A stretch of DNA of 64,000 nucleotides from positions 42,118,941 through 42,182,940 of the forward strand of contig NC_090246.1 of the NCBI RefSeq assembly GCF_037325665.1, read 5' to 3'. The notes under the pieces were generated by a model, which was not told the origin of the DNA, made no database searches, and saw only the letters and a program-made list of their open reading frames with translations. Below are positions 11,857 to 24,140 of this stretch, in pieces. The DNA is from Littorina saxatilis (lineage: Eukaryota; Mollusca; Gastropoda; Littorinimorpha; Littorinidae). Position numbers and translations under genes: made by a program. Numbering within the stretch: position 1 is the first letter of the stretch; each line of letters starts with the position of its first letter.

Positions 11857-12389
11857 TCAATCAATATCAACATGAGGCTTATATCGCGCGTATTCCGTGG
11901 GTACAGTTCTAAGCGCAGGTATTTTTTTAAATTTTTTTAAATTTTTTTTTTTATGCAATTTATATCGCGCACATATTCAAGGCGCAGGGATTTATTTATA
12001 CCGTGTGAGATTGAATTTTTTTTACACAATACATCTGATCACGCATTCACATCGGCCAGCAGATCGCAGCCATTTCGGCGCATACCCTACTTTTCACGGC
12101 CTATTATTCCAAGTCACACGGGTATTTTGGTGGACATTTTTATCTATGCCTATACCATTTTGCCATGAAATACCCTTTTGTCAATCGTGGGATCTTTAAC
12201 GTGCACACCCCAATGTAGTGTACACGAAGGGACCTCGGTTTTTCGTCTCATCCGAAAGACTAGCACTTGAACTCACCACCTAGGTTAGGAAAGGGGGGAG
12301 AAAATTGCTAACGCCCTGACCCAGGGTCGAACTCGCAACCTCTCGCTTCCGAGCGCAAGTGCGTTACCACTTGGCCCCCCAGTTAAACA
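11857..12389 (-). mobile_element. tRNA-derived SINE (family A), full length
   Basis: Same family and orientation as 6001-6630. The head, with tRNA A and B boxes, lies at about 12310-12385 on the minus strand. The body contains GCCAGCAGATCGCAGCCATT, and a TTGA-rich tail lies near 11857-11875. It lacks the internal duplication of the first copy. Confidence 0.85.
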
Positions 12390-13549
12390 TTTTATAAACT
12401 TACCTCTCTTGTTTGTGTTTTTGTTTTGAATCTGTTACATAACCCATTCGTTGTGTTGTTCAGCAGGCAACAGGAATACTGCTCATTTGTCCTGGGACTT
12501 AGAGAAGTAAATCCGAATTCAATTTGGTTTTAGTGCTGGTTTTAGGTAAACAAAAATTAAATAAGTTTGCATTTCTTTTGAAGTGGGGGAGGGGGGAGAG
12601 GGAGCTATGTCTGTATGCCCTTCTCGCGAAATATCCCTGATTGAGACCGCATGTTTAGTAACAAGTCATTCATTAACTTAAACACCCCCCCCCCCCCCCC
12701 CCCCAACAACTGCTTGCCTACCACTCCGGCAAGAGGTCAGTGCAACAAGTAATCTTTTTACGTAAAACTCCTCGACAGGAAAGCCTGTTTGCCAACTAAA
12801 GCTACATCAGAAACAAAGTTAAGTGCTGAAAAAAAAGTTCATTCAGGACAACCAGTTACGTGGAGTAACTTGTGTTATGACTGTTGTGTCCTCTTTTCCA
12901 CCGTCTGTCCAAAAAATGTTAGATATCCCCCCTCCCCCCCCCCCCCCCCCCCCCCCCCCCCAAGCACTATGAAAACAAAGAAGGAGGGTTAAAAACGGCA
13001 GTCGAAGGGGGAGTTAGGATCAAGGTGATGGAGAGCAGCAAGTCAATGAGGCAGAGAGTTCCACTGGGAGAGGCCAGCCAGGCTAGGCTGCTCGCTAAGT
13101 TTGCTTAATGCGGCGGGCGTCACTTCACTTATTGGAACGGCCTACTTTACTTCCTGTCACCCGGCCTCTGACCTTTTTTGCTCCTCGCCAGCAACGCCCC
13201 TGTCGCTTGTGTCACGGCGAGTAGGCTGATTAGAATTATTGATTGGATTATTTTATTAGTGTAAGAGGGGTGCGGGGTGTGTCGTGGTGCCACTGACTTG
13301 TTTCCATTTGGACTTGTTTTGAATGGAACATTTGTTTCGGCGTGTAGTGCCCTGTGTAGCTGTGGGGGTGGAGGCACACGGGCCGAATTCGTACCTATTA
13401 CCCCATTATAGAATATCCCCAAACAAGCATCCCACGAAACCCGGTGTCGATCATTATCTCGTTTTTCTGACAGGAATTTAGTTCATTTCAAAGTCTCTTG
13501 GCAACTCAGTTCAGTCGAGTATAAGAGTCTGGAATGATTTTGATGAAGC
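12390..13549. other. Stretch with two poly-C tracts, no supported gene
   Basis: C runs occur at about 12686-12704 and 12932-12961. The proline-rich frame at 12789-12992 runs through the second tract and is not credible as a gene. Nothing else is recognised. Confidence 0.45.
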
Positions 13550-14448
13550 GTACACTCTAAATTTTATGACACATTTTTGCACACTTTTTCTGATCACAAT
13601 ATGTATACAAGTGTTCAAACTAACATTTAGAGTGTCAACAATGTGTTCACCATGAGCAACGTTTGCTATCTGAACACTTCCAAACCCTTTTGTCAAACAG
13701 CGATGACATTTTTCAGCACAGTCCAGCGCAAGGTGAACACATGTGTGTTCAAAGAGTGTTCGCGTCAGTTTCATTCGACACTGTGTGTTCGGGGCTGTTT
13801 TTCATTGAATATTTTGATTGCAAACATTAATCATGATCATTAACACTTGAAAAATCGATTGCAGCCTGATGCAATTATGATTTCTTAGTATTTATATCGT
13901 TTATCTTTCCGTCCTGAACATAAGATTAGTGCCAGTGGCTGCGAAGCGCTTCAAAATGCAATTTAAAGCAGTTGATACACGTGGACCTGGCTATTTTTAG
14001 CAATCTAAAAAAATGTATCTTTTTCAAACAAATGCATTAAAAATCGTGCACAAAAAGGGAAAGTGTGTGTGCGCGCCTGTGTGTGTTTTTAACCTGAGAC
14101 AAATGTCGCCAATGTTTTTACACGAGTGACGTCAAATAAACGATGTTATCATATATATATATTATCTGAACCAGATATTGTGGAATACTTTTGTCAATAA
14201 AAACGACTTTTTTTTGCTCGAAATCATGTGATTGAAAGTCCTTCTCAATTGTATGGCAGTGATAGTGAGAGTATTCTAAAAGTGTTCTGTGACTATGGTC
14301 TGAACACTTATGAGTGTTAAAAACTGGTTACAGCAGGGTAAACATTGTTTAGTGTTCATATGGTGAACCAGCTTTACATGTAACAGTGTGTTCACAAGTG
14401 GTTACACAAAGTGTGTTAAAAAGTGGAACACTTCGATTTTGAGTGTAC
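13550..14448. repeat. Candidate inverted-end element rich in GTGTTCA motifs
   Basis: The left end GTACACTC and right end GAGTGTAC are inverted. The interior repeats GTGTTCA/TGAACAC many times on both strands. It is about 900 bp and non-coding. Both termini are short, so the boundaries are tentative. Confidence 0.4.
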
Positions 14449-15700
14449 ATAAGCCTACGCGTGCAAACTATGACTCCGATCGAATAGGTTGACTTTAATT
14501 TTGTATTACAACTAGACTCTTTGTTATTTTGAAAAAGATGCGGCAAATGGTTATATCTAGGTCGATTTTCTGATAGATTGGTTGATACTTTGAAACTGTA
14601 GAAAGCCCGTTGTTTTATTGTGCATTAAGCATATTGCTTACAACGACAAAAACATAAACCATGAACACTTAAAAAAAAAGTGACTTTTGTTCCTTGTTTA
14701 ATTTAGATAACGCAGTTATATATCGCGCTATCATTTTGCAAACCGGTATTTCTCACCCGGTACAAATGATGGCTCATCAGATTGAAACCAAATATTTTCT
14801 AAAGCGTGAAATTGTACCGTGAAAAAAGCAGATTTAAAAAAAAATGTTCTAATCATCATAGATTATTATCAGTCTAGAAAAAGCAAGTCAAACTAACCCA
14901 AACCAAAGCAACGAAAGCTGACACAATACACAAAGTAACCCGTAGACAGACAAGCAAACAGACGACTCGTAGTCAAACACAGACACACACGAGAGCAGTA
15001 TATCCTCGTATTGCTGTGTACCAAATCACAGCTGACAGAAAATATAACATGAAATAAAATAGGATAAACGACTGTGGAACGTTGGTCTATTTTGCTCATG
15101 CAAAACCGATCCAGACAAACTGATTCGGGGCGTGCTGGAAATTCCAATTTCGCTTCGTTTGATTACGTTTTATGACCCTAAGACAATGGAATATCTACTC
15201 CCTTGCTTCTTTCGTTTCTCTGTCTGTCAAGCTCGTCGCATCTACGCAAATATGTCAGACTTAGTTTAAGGTACTGTCCGCAAACAATCATCGGTTTGTT
15301 GGGCAGGCAGTAACTGTGTAATCTTTGATGAGGGGAACAAACTTATAAATTGTCCTGTCAAAGTTCTTTGAAGAATGATTCGTCTTGGCGGAGTGATTTG
15401 CGATGTGGGACCAAACAGTCCAACAGGGTTAAGTGCGGGACAGCGGTGTGTATCTGGGCCAACTTATCCAGACGATACGCAATAGCGAAACAGTTAAAAC
15501 TATTGGTGTCGGAGGGGGAAAATGTGAGCGGGTTGAAGATCTCTTGGGATCCATGTGAGGGTGTTTTTTGTTTGTTTGCTTAAGTTATTTGTCTGCCTGT
15601 CTGTTTATTTGTTTATTTGTCTATTGAATTGTGTGTGGGTAAAGTACCTCGTCGTTTAAAAGTATTTTCAGCGTGTACAAAAATCTGAATATGTGGTATG
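14449..15700. other. Stretch without recognised features
   Basis: Short frames at 14893-15147 (-) and 15350-15583 (+) show no family motifs. Confidence 0.35.
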
Positions 15701-15740
15701 TTATCCCCGAGTACGCAGTACTAGGGTCCAACAGACTTTA

Positions 15741-15790
<50 letters not shown>

Positions 15791-16126
15791 TGTCTGTCTC
15801 GACTTAACAGCTTATTGCTGGGAAACTACTGGGCGCAGTTCGTTCAAAAGTTGATACACTAACTTGATAATAGGTCCGATTGATCGTATTAAAACTTCAT
15901 AATGTTACCTGGGACCTAAATGCCCCAAAAAACACAAAAGCCACTCTTAACGGTGGGAGTTTTTGCGGTGGGAGGCTGGTCGCTTTGCGAACAGCCTGAA
16001 CTAAAGGGGAGACTTGAGCGGCAAACACGTCACGCAGTGCAAGCCAGACAACGGGTGAGGAAATGGTCTCGGCAAAGAAATTACAATGCAGGGTTTGGTC
16101 TCGGTGAAAGAGAGAGTCTATGGCCA

Positions 16127-16467
16127 AAATGATCCGGGTTCGATTCCCGGCATGGGCGTTCTATTTTTTTTAATTTTTTTAATTCTTGTTTACTATTGTT
16201 TATTATGAACGTTTTAATGTTTAATTTTACTCTAATAGTTTTTTTAATTGTGTAAAATAAATAAATATTTTTTTTTTTTAATTTATTTTTATTTTTTTAA
16301 TCCAAATGACCCGGGTTCGATTCCCGGCATGGGCGCTCTATTTTTTTTTTAATTGTTTTTTTAATTCTTGTTTACTATTGTTTATTATGAACGTTTTAAT
16401 GTTTTATTTAACTCTAATAATTTTTTTAATTGTGTAAAATAAATTAAAAACATTTTTTTTTTAAATC
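16127..16467 (+). repeat. Two tandem B units, polymerase III B-box-like
   Basis: Each unit contains CCGGGTTCGATTCCCGG, a perfect five-base stem with a TTCGATT loop. This matches the tRNA T-arm and the internal B-box. Each is followed by GGGCG and an AT-rich tail ending in AATAAA-type runs. There is no A box close upstream in these two units. Confidence 0.7.
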
Positions 16468-17019
16468 CACGTGCACAAGACAAAAACTTTCATACTGGGG
16501 GAGCGAGCCAGTCTGAAGAGTACTCGGGTCCAGCGCCAGCGTTTTTTATCCCCGAGTACGCAGTAAGAGGGTCCTGCAGACTTTAATTGTGTGTCTGTCT
16601 GTTCGTCTCGACTTAACAGCTTATTGCTGGGAAACTACTGGGCGCAGTTCGTTCAAAAGTTGATACACTAACTTGATAATAGGTCCGATTGATCGTATTA
16701 AAACTTCATAATGTTACCTGGGACCTAAATGCGAAATAAATCGCAAAAGCCACTCTTAACGGTGGGAGTTTTTGCGGTGGGAGGCTGGTCGCTTTGCGAA
16801 CAGCCTGAACTAAAGGGCAGACTTGGGCGGCGAACACGTCACGCAGTGACGAGAAAAGCATGATTTCAGTGCAAGCCAGACAACGGGTGGGGAAAATGGT
16901 CTCGGCAAAGAAATTACAATGCAGGGTTTGGTCTCGGTGAAAGAGAGACAGAGAGCACGAGAGAGTCTATGGCCAAAGTGATCCGGGTTCGATTCATTTT
17001 GTGCACATGTGTTAGTGTT

Positions 17020-17090
<71 letters not shown>

Positions 17091-17101
17091 ATGAGTCTGT
17101 A

Positions 17102-17174
<73 letters not shown>

Positions 17175-17218
17175 AAGAAAGAGAGAGAGGGAGGGAGTGA
17201 GGGAGAGAGTGTGTGCGT

Positions 17219-17254
<36 letters not shown>
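17020..17254. repeat. (GT)n microsatellite, interrupted
   Basis: Long GT tracts are separated by GCATGAGTCTGTACTCGT and a GA-rich piece. The same interruption occurs in the GT tract at 21530-21560, so the two tracts share ancestry. Confidence 0.85.
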
Positions 17255-17257
<3 letters not shown>

Positions 17258-17650
17258 TCGCGAGCGTTTTTTATCCCCGAGTACGCAGTACTAGGGTCCT
17301 GCAGACTTTAATTGTGTGTCTGTTCGTCTCGACTTAACAGCTTATTGCTGGGAAACTACTGGGCGCAGTTCGTTCAAAAGTTGATACACTAACTTGATAA
17401 TAGGTCCGATTGATCGTATTAAAACTTCATAATGTTACCTGGGACCTAAATGCGAAATAAATCACAAAAGCCACTCTTAACGGCGGGCGCGATTCGCGGT
17501 GGGATAGAACAGCCGTTCGGCTGATAAACCGCCCAGCCAGCGACACCACACCAGGCTTTGCGTGCTTTGCGTGCGTGTACCACTGCGCGAGGACTATAGG
17601 CATTTGAGTTCACTGGCGATTGTCAGATTTGTTGGCTTGGAGGAAAGCGT

Positions 17651-18180
17651 TTCCGACTATGGCCAAAGAGATCCGGGTTCGATTCCCGGCATGGGCGGTC
17701 TATTTTTTTTTTTAAATTCTTGTTTACTATTGTTTATTATGAACGTTTTAATGTTTTATTTTACTGTAATAATTTTTTTAATTGTGTAAAATAAATAATT
17801 TTTTTTTAAATTTTTTTTTTTAATCCAAGTGATCCTGGTGGAAAGCGATTCGTCTATGGCCAAAGTGATCCGGGTTCGATTCCCGGCATGGGCGGTCTAT
17901 TTTTTTTTTAATTCTTGTTTACTATTGTTTATTATGAACGTTTTAATGTTTTATTTCACTCTAATAATTTTTTTAATTGTGTAAAATAAATAAATAAAAA
18001 AATTTTTTTTTTTAAATCCAAGTGATCCGGGTTCGATTCCCGGCATGGGCGGTCTACTTTTTTTAAATTTTAATTCTTGTTTACTTTTGTTTATTATGAA
18101 CGTTTTAATGTTTTATTTTACTCCAATAATTTTTTTAATTGTGTAAAATAAATAAAAAAATTTTTTGTTTTTGTTTAAAT
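17651..18180 (+). repeat. Three tandem B units; the first has a SINE-like tRNA head
   Basis: These are the same units as at 16127. The first is preceded by TTGGCTTGGAGGAAAGCG, a passable A box about 40 bases before the B box, so this block may show the parent SINE head. The AT-rich tails end in AAATAAATAA runs. Confidence 0.6.
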
Positions 18181-18262
18181 CCACGTGCACAAGACAAAAA
18201 CTTTCATACTGGGGGAGCGAGCCAGTCTGAAGAGTACTCGGGTCCAGCGCCAGCGTTTTTTT

Positions 18263-19655
18263 ATTAAATAATAAGACGGTGATACTTCATTCTTTATTTC
18301 TAGCTTTTGTTGCGAGAAAAAGAGACGAAAGAAAAACGCTCTTCTTACCTTTATTCTCTTCCTTCAAATGATCCAATAATGGGTGCCGTGTTCTTCATTC
18401 TTAAAACTTGCAAAGTGTCTGTTCTCAGGACGAAATGGTGAGTGCGCATTAAAGTTTGTGGACCGAGTTAGTGTTTTCCGCTGTATTCTTCAGCATATTC
18501 CAAAATGTTTTTGATTGATTTTAGGTCTTGACTTCATGTTGGCCAGTGTACACCAACATCAACACTGTCTTGCAGGCGACAAGTTACCTTCCTTCTCTCC
18601 CTCTTTACACGAAAGAGTAACATGAAAATGACATCGAATAAACGCTTCGGTGCAAGCGCACCAATAATCGAGGAGAAATCAAGTCGGTGGACGTACTCGT
18701 AATAAACAGTGCCATAACAGGGGGAAGAAGAATGATTTTGTCAGCAGTGTACACGAAAATCTAACATAGTTGCTCATCTTTAGAAACACCTGTGAACTGA
18801 CAGAGAGACGGGCAGGCAAGACCGACAGGTAGACAGGCAAACATAAACAGACAGAAGTTCTCTCTAATTCTGTCTCTTTATCTCGCTGCCCCTGTCTGTC
18901 TGTCTCTCTAACTCTCAAACGCCATTTCTTCGCCTTAAAGACAAAGAATGCGTCTTATGTCTTAGCTTCTTTTCAGCGAAGACCCTGTTCTTTTGTAAAA
19001 CATTCATACGTGCCGGATCGGGATCCTACTTTGTTTTCTTTACAATGGCCCGAAACAGTGTGAACGTTAGTGTTTTGATATTTTCATCAAAAAGCTGTCT
19101 GAGAGAGAATGACAATTATAAACAACCAAAACCCCGCTTGTCCATTAGATGTGTTGTATACTGACAGTCAGCTCAAAGGGTTTTTATTAAAATCATTTCT
19201 ACAAGATCACCCATGAAAAGCAAACAGAAGAGCATAAAATCAGAGTGAATCTATGTCAAGACAGGAAACCAAGGCACTGAAAGAGGAAAAAGATGAGACG
19301 CAGAAAGAAGGAAGAAACTGGAGGAGAGGGTACCTAGCTAGTTCTATTTTGAGTGAAGTCAAAGTACATATTGATCTTTTACTGAAGTTAAGTCACGGTC
19401 CTTATTATGAAATGCTAAACTTGTCTGAGGGAGAAAAAGGCTAGTGTTGGTGTGACGGCCCTTCATCAGTAGAGACGTGATTGTGAACACAGGGATTGGC
19501 TTAGTTCATCCTCTGTCTTTCTGAAATGACACTGGCACCGTCGTGACTATCGTCTGTGTGACTTTGCTTTGACCTCGACCGTTAACGTTCAGATTGTAAC
19601 ACAAACATCAAAACAGTAATTTATATTTAGTCTTGAATGCTAACTGCTGATCAGT
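18263..19655. other. Stretch without recognised features
   Basis: I see no domain-bearing frame or repeat end. A short CA repeat follows at 19718-19751. Confidence 0.4.
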
Positions 19656-19716
19656 ACACATGCCGTTAACGCGCACACGAACATATGCACACACAGGCAC
19701 GCGTACACGCACTCTG

Positions 19717-19753
<37 letters not shown>

Positions 19754-20008
19754 ATTTACCAACATGCAACAGGCATACGTTTGGACGAACACAGGCACAT
19801 TCACACCCTCATCCAGGTATAGAGAAGAAAACTGTAGACCGTTCAAATGTTATGAGCTAAAGAATAAAAGAGGATGCAAAATGAAACTTGTGTAGAAAAG
19901 GATAGCAATGTCAAAAGGAACTCAGGATCATGCGCTAGCAAATACACGGCCTCGTTTAAGCACCAACAAACCCAAAAAGAAGCAGAACAGCGACTGTTCG
20001 TCCACATC

Positions 20009-20073
20009 AATCAATCAATCAATATGAGGCTTATATCGCGCGTATTCCGTGGGTACAGTTCTAAGCGCAGGTT
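20009..20073 (-). repeat. SINE family A tail fragment
   Basis: A (TCAA)n tract followed by ATGAGGCTTATATCGCGCGT matches the tail end of the copies at 6001 and 11857. It is cut off where a GC-rich palindromic bit (CCAGCGAAGCTGG) begins. Confidence 0.75.
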
Positions 20074-20094
20074 TTTATCCCAGCGAAGCTGGAG

Positions 20095-20612
20095 TTATCC
20101 TATATACGTGAGAGAGACACCCGTGAGATAATAATCGTTCAAATCACACGTGTGTATATCATGTAAATGAGGTCATGTCAAGCAAGTCTGGCAGGGACCT
20201 GTTTTTCCACTGCTTATGATGCCAAAGTCACCGAGACAAACGTCATTATAGAAACACAAATTGCGCTCGCTAATTACCCTCGATGAATTTTTAGAACTAA
20301 CACGTCACGCCACACTTTCAGAGTGACGTTTCTTTGCTTTGACGTAATAGATTGCACGAGGCTTTAGAAGAGATCGAGGTTCCAAAACAAGCGTCTTCAA
20401 TTTAGCTGCCTCGAATGCAGGACATTTTCAGTAAAATACACGTAAGTACAGTATGTAGGATAAACAGAATACTACATGGTTTGCTGTTCCGTACCAGATT
20501 TACACTCGTTGCTTTTTCAAATAGTGAACAGCTCGCTTTCGCTCGCAGTTCAATATTTAAAAAAACCAACTCGTGTATATCTGGTACGACACAGCAAGCC
20601 ATGTAGTATTCT
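20095..20612. repeat. 517-bp repeat with inverted ends and hairpin, copy 1
   Basis: The first ~365 bp have inverted ends (TTATCCTATATACGTG against TACAGTATGTAGGATAA). They are followed by a foldback whose arms, AATACTACATGG and its inverse, enclose a loop containing AGCTCGCTTTCGCTCGC. A second copy lies at 22296-22812 in the same orientation with only about seven differences, so the duplication is recent. Confidence 0.8.
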
Positions 20613-20669
20613 CCATGTATCCCACGAACGCTATACTGTAATCGACTTGAGAAATTTTCATACCGATAA

Positions 20670-21133
20670 TCTATATATATATACGACTTGTGTCTGTGTG
20701 TCTGTGTGTCTGTTCGGGATGCACGGCCAAAGTTCTCGATGGACCTGCTTCAAATTTGGTGGGCATATTCAGCTAGACCCCGGACACAACCTGGTCGATG
20801 AGAATTTTCAACACGTGCTCTCAGCGCGCGGCGCTGAACCGATTTTGGTTTTTCTGTTCATTTCACCATTCCCAGTAACTCTTCCTTATCTTCTCCAATG
20901 TTTTGCGTTTATCTCCCTTCCTTCGTGTGGCGTCAATCCATATTCCCGTTACTACGTTACTATTTTTAGAAGGTCACTGCACGTTACTATTTTTAGAAGG
21001 TCTCCAGTGTTTTGCGCGTTTATCTTCGTGCGCCGGCGAAGCCGGCGTACACCCGGGTCCCAGGCGCAGCCTGGTATTCGGCTCTACTTCTTCCCGGCGA
21101 AGCCGGTACCCGGCGAAGCGGGTAATCATCTAG
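20670..21133 (+). mobile_element. Non-autonomous Helitron, 464 bp
   Basis: The 5' end is TCTATATATATATACGACTT, inserted after A. The 3' end has the hairpin TACCCG-GCGAAG-CGGGTA (21107-21124), then AATCATCTAG followed by T. A 5' TC, a 3' hairpin a few bases before CTAG and an A/T insertion site are the Helitron hallmarks. There is no Rep/helicase ORF, so it is non-autonomous. A homologous copy lies at 61069-61518. Confidence 0.85.
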
Positions 21134-21482
21134 TACATGATAAAGAAGGATTCTTTGTGCCCGGCTACGGGCTACAGTTGAAGATGGAAGTTCACCAAAA
21201 ATTGGGACCATACTAACAAAAATACGGTGGGTGCAATAGGCGCCCCCATTTTTTGAGCAAACGCCACCCAAGGCCGCTTTGGACGGGTAGAAATTCTGTA
21301 GTTTCCAAGTTTATTTGTGTGTGGTTATCCAAGACTATGGATAAAGCTCGCGTAAGAAGATTACGTCACGGTCAAAAGTCTTTGACGTCAATTAATGCAT
21401 CATGACGTCATGCCTCCCTGTAGTCTTTTTCTCTCGCGCGGTGTGTGTGTGTGTGTGTGTGTGTTCATTTTGTGCACATGTG

Positions 21483-21536
<54 letters not shown>

Positions 21537-21550
21537 TGCATGAGTCTGTA

Positions 21551-21595
<45 letters not shown>

Positions 21596-21740
21596 AAGAC
21601 TGAGAGAGAGGGAGAAAGAGTGTGTGTGTGTGTGTGTGTGTGAATGTGTGTGTGCATGAGTTTGTGTGTATGTTTGTGTGTGTATGAGTGTGTATATGTG
21701 TTTGTTTGTAAAGGTGTGTGTGTCCGTCTGTCTATGTGCG
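21134..21740. repeat. GT-rich low-complexity tract
   Basis: (GT)n runs at about 21440-21465, 21486-21533 and 21556-21592 give the CV/TH-rich open frames here, which are not genes. The first part (21134-21400) is unique-looking, with no recognised feature. Confidence 0.8.
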
Positions 21741-22037
21741 TATTTGTTTGTTTGTTTGCCACGAAGGGCCATAATTATCAGGGCGGTGCTGCTTTGAGAT
21801 ATAACGTGCGCCACACACAAGGCAGAAGTCGCAGCACAGGCTTCATGTCTCACCCAGTCACATTATCATGACACCGGACCAACCAGTCCTAGCATGCACT
21901 AACCCCATAATGCCAGACACCAGGCGGAGCAGCCACTAGATTGCCAATTTTAAAGTCTTAGGTATGACCCGGCCTGGGTTCTAACCCACGATCTCCCGAT
22001 CACGGGGCGGACGCCTTACCACTAGGCCAACCGTGTA
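21741..22037 (-). mobile_element. tRNA-derived SINE (family B), copy 1
   Basis: The minus-strand head has TTGGCCTAGTGGTAAGGCG (A box region) and the B box GGTTAGAACCC (one base off the GGTTCGAACCC of the copy at 60097). The tail on this strand ends in (CAAA)n. It matches the 60097-60396 copy along its length. Confidence 0.85.
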
Positions 22038-22216
22038 TGTGCGTATGAATGTGTGTTTTGTGTGCATGAGATTTGTGTGAGTCAATGTGTTTGTGTGTGT
22101 GTGTGTGTGTCTGTGGGTGTGTGCGTGCGTACATGCGTGCGTATGTAGCCTACATGTGTGTGTGTACGTGTGTGTGTGGGTGTGTGTGTGTGTGGGTGTG
22201 TGTCTGTTTCAGTATA

Positions 22217-22262
<46 letters not shown>

Positions 22263-22295
22263 TGGGTGTGTGTTTGTGCGTGTGCGTAAGTGTAT
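22038..22295. repeat. GT- and GA-rich low-complexity tract
   Basis: GT repeats and a (GA)n at about 22222-22254. Confidence 0.85.
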
Positions 22296-22812
22296 TTATC
22301 CTACATACGTGAGAGAGACACCCGTGAGATAATAATCGTTCAAATCACACGTGTGTATATCATGTAAATGAGGTCATGTCAAGCAAGTCTGGCAGGGACC
22401 TGTTTTTCCACTGCTTATGATGCCAAAGTCACCGAGACAAACGTCATTATAGAAACACAAATTGCGCTCGCTAATTACCCTCGATGAATCTTTAGAACTA
22501 ACACGTCACGCCACACTTTCAGAGTGACGTTTCTTTGCTTTGACGTAATAGATTGCACGAGGCTTTAGAAGAGATCGAGGTTCTAAAACAAGCGTCTTCA
22601 ATTTAGCTGCCTCGAATGCAGGACATTTTCAGTAAAATACACGTAAGTACAGTATGTAGGATAAACAGAATACTACATGGCTTGCTGTTCCGTACCAGAT
22701 TTACACTCGTTGCTTTTTCAAATAGTGAACAGCTCGCTTTCGCTCGCAGTTCAATATTTAAAAAAACAACTCGTGTAAATCTGGTACGACACAGCAAGCC
22801 ATGTAGTATTCT
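22296..22812. repeat. 517-bp repeat, copy 2
   Basis: This is a direct repeat of 20095-20612. Its foldback is cleaner, with GTGTAAATCTGGTACGAC pairing with GTACCAGATTTACAC. It is flanked on both sides by GT-rich DNA. Confidence 0.8.
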
Positions 22813-22995
22813 CTATGTGTGTGTGTATGTGTGTTTGTTTGTAAAGGTGTGTATGTCCGTCTGTCTATATGTGCGTATGGGGGGGTGTTTTGTATGTATG
22901 AAGTGTGTGTGAGAGAGTGAGTGAGTGCGTGTGAGAGTGTGTATGTGTGTACGTGTGTAACTTGGGGTATGTGTGTGTGTGTGTTCGTGTGTGTG

Positions 22996-23050
<55 letters not shown>
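22813..23050. repeat. GT-rich tract then (GA)n
   Basis: The (GA)n at about 22998-23048 is near pure. Confidence 0.9.
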
Positions 23051-23053
<3 letters not shown>

Positions 23054-23106
23054 CTTTCGCTGGGGTATGCAGTGCCTTGGCGTTGCACATCTACTTAATT
23101 TTTATT

Positions 23107-23379
23107 TTAATTTTTTATATTTTTTATGCAATTTATATCGCGCACATATTCAAGGCGCAGGGATTTATTTATGCCGTGTGAGATGGTTTTTATTTACACA
23201 ATACATCACGCATTCACATCGGCCAGCAGATCGCAGCCATTTCGGCGCATATCCTACTTTTCACGGCCTATTATTCCAAGTCACACGGGTATTTTGGTGG
23301 ACATTTTTATCTATGCCTATACAATTTTGCCAGGAAAGACCCTTTTGTCAATCGTGGGATCTTTAACGTGCACACCCCA
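23107..23379 (-). repeat. SINE family A internal fragment
   Basis: It matches the body of the 6001 and 11857 copies from ATGCAATTTATATCGCGCAC to CTTTAACGTGCACACCCC. It lacks both the tRNA head and the TTGA tail. Confidence 0.8.
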
Positions 23380-24140
23380 CATGCATAACAACAAATTCAA
23401 TACAAATTAAGGAAACGCACAATTGACAAATCTTCTCTGAAAGCAAAGATGTATAAAAAGTGCTACGCGACTTTCAGCTTCAGAAGTGACGACAAGGCTT
23501 TTTATCAATTTTTTTCTGCTTCTTTTTTTCTTTTTGCGTAATCACACTGCCCTCTCATCTCGTCTGTTGGCCCTTCATTCCGTCGTCTGCTCGGGGCGTC
23601 CTCCGCTTGATTGCTTTTCTCCGCCGCTAATTATGATGCCATTGTCAACAAAAAGAACACCCCCGCCCCCGAGCCTCAACCTTCTTCGTACTGCCTGGTG
23701 GTGCTAGAAACGGGCGGTTCAAAGACAGAGGTTTTTAGTCATCAATTTCAGGTCAAAGGCGGTCGTCGATTTGCGCGGGAGGGTCCCGCCTTTTTTGTCC
23801 ATCGAGGTAAGAATGGTGCCTGCCAAACAAAAAGAAAAAGGGGGTTGACAAATACTTGAGGGTATAGGGTATTGTCACGAACAGCTCGGGGGGGGGGGGG
23901 GGGGGGGGGGGGGGTCTTGCTGCGGCGATTCGCTTTTTGAGGGACAGATCATTGCGATCGAACATCATGAAAGGGATACTGTGTATTTCGAAGGCTTAAA
24001 ATAGTGCGAAACAAAACTGCAACTTCTTAAATGATTAAAATCGACTTGCCTGTTCAGTTTGAAGCGCAGAGGAATAAGGAAAAAGTTGCATCTTACGAGG
24101 TGCAGGGCCGAGCAGGCTACAAATAAACGGTTCGTACTGC
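23380..24140. other. Stretch with a 27-base G run, no gene recognised
   Basis: Poly-G lies at 23888-23914. The open frames here have no family motif. Confidence 0.4.

Larger units (their letters stand above)
15702..18262. repeat. Compound tandem repeat array with tRNA T-arm-like units
   Basis: Three block types alternate. Block A begins TATCCCCGAGTACGCAGTA and runs about 250-450 bp; it occurs at 15702, 16547 and 17268. Block B, about 160-175 bp, opens with GATCCGGGTTCGATTCCCGG and ends with a T-rich then AATAAATAAA tail; it occurs at about 16127, 16305, 17651, 17845 and 18018. Block C, about 80 bp, contains CATACTGGGGGAGCGAGCCA and occurs at 16468 and 18181. C runs directly into A (CAGCGTTTTTTATCCCCGAG). 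A long (GT)n tract (about 17026-17254) is embedded. Block A contains GCTTATTGCTGGGAAACTAC and is highly similar among its copies, so the array looks recent. Confidence 0.85.

Noticed and set aside
17009-17260. Telomeric or centromeric satellite
   Set aside because: The tracts are ordinary GT microsatellites with interruptions shared with 21480-21600; no telomere motif is present.
17009-17294. Cysteine-valine-rich frames that might look like cysteine-rich toxins
   Set aside because: They are translations of (GT)n, as at 21392-21853, 22073-22332, 22758-23090 and 27212-27562.
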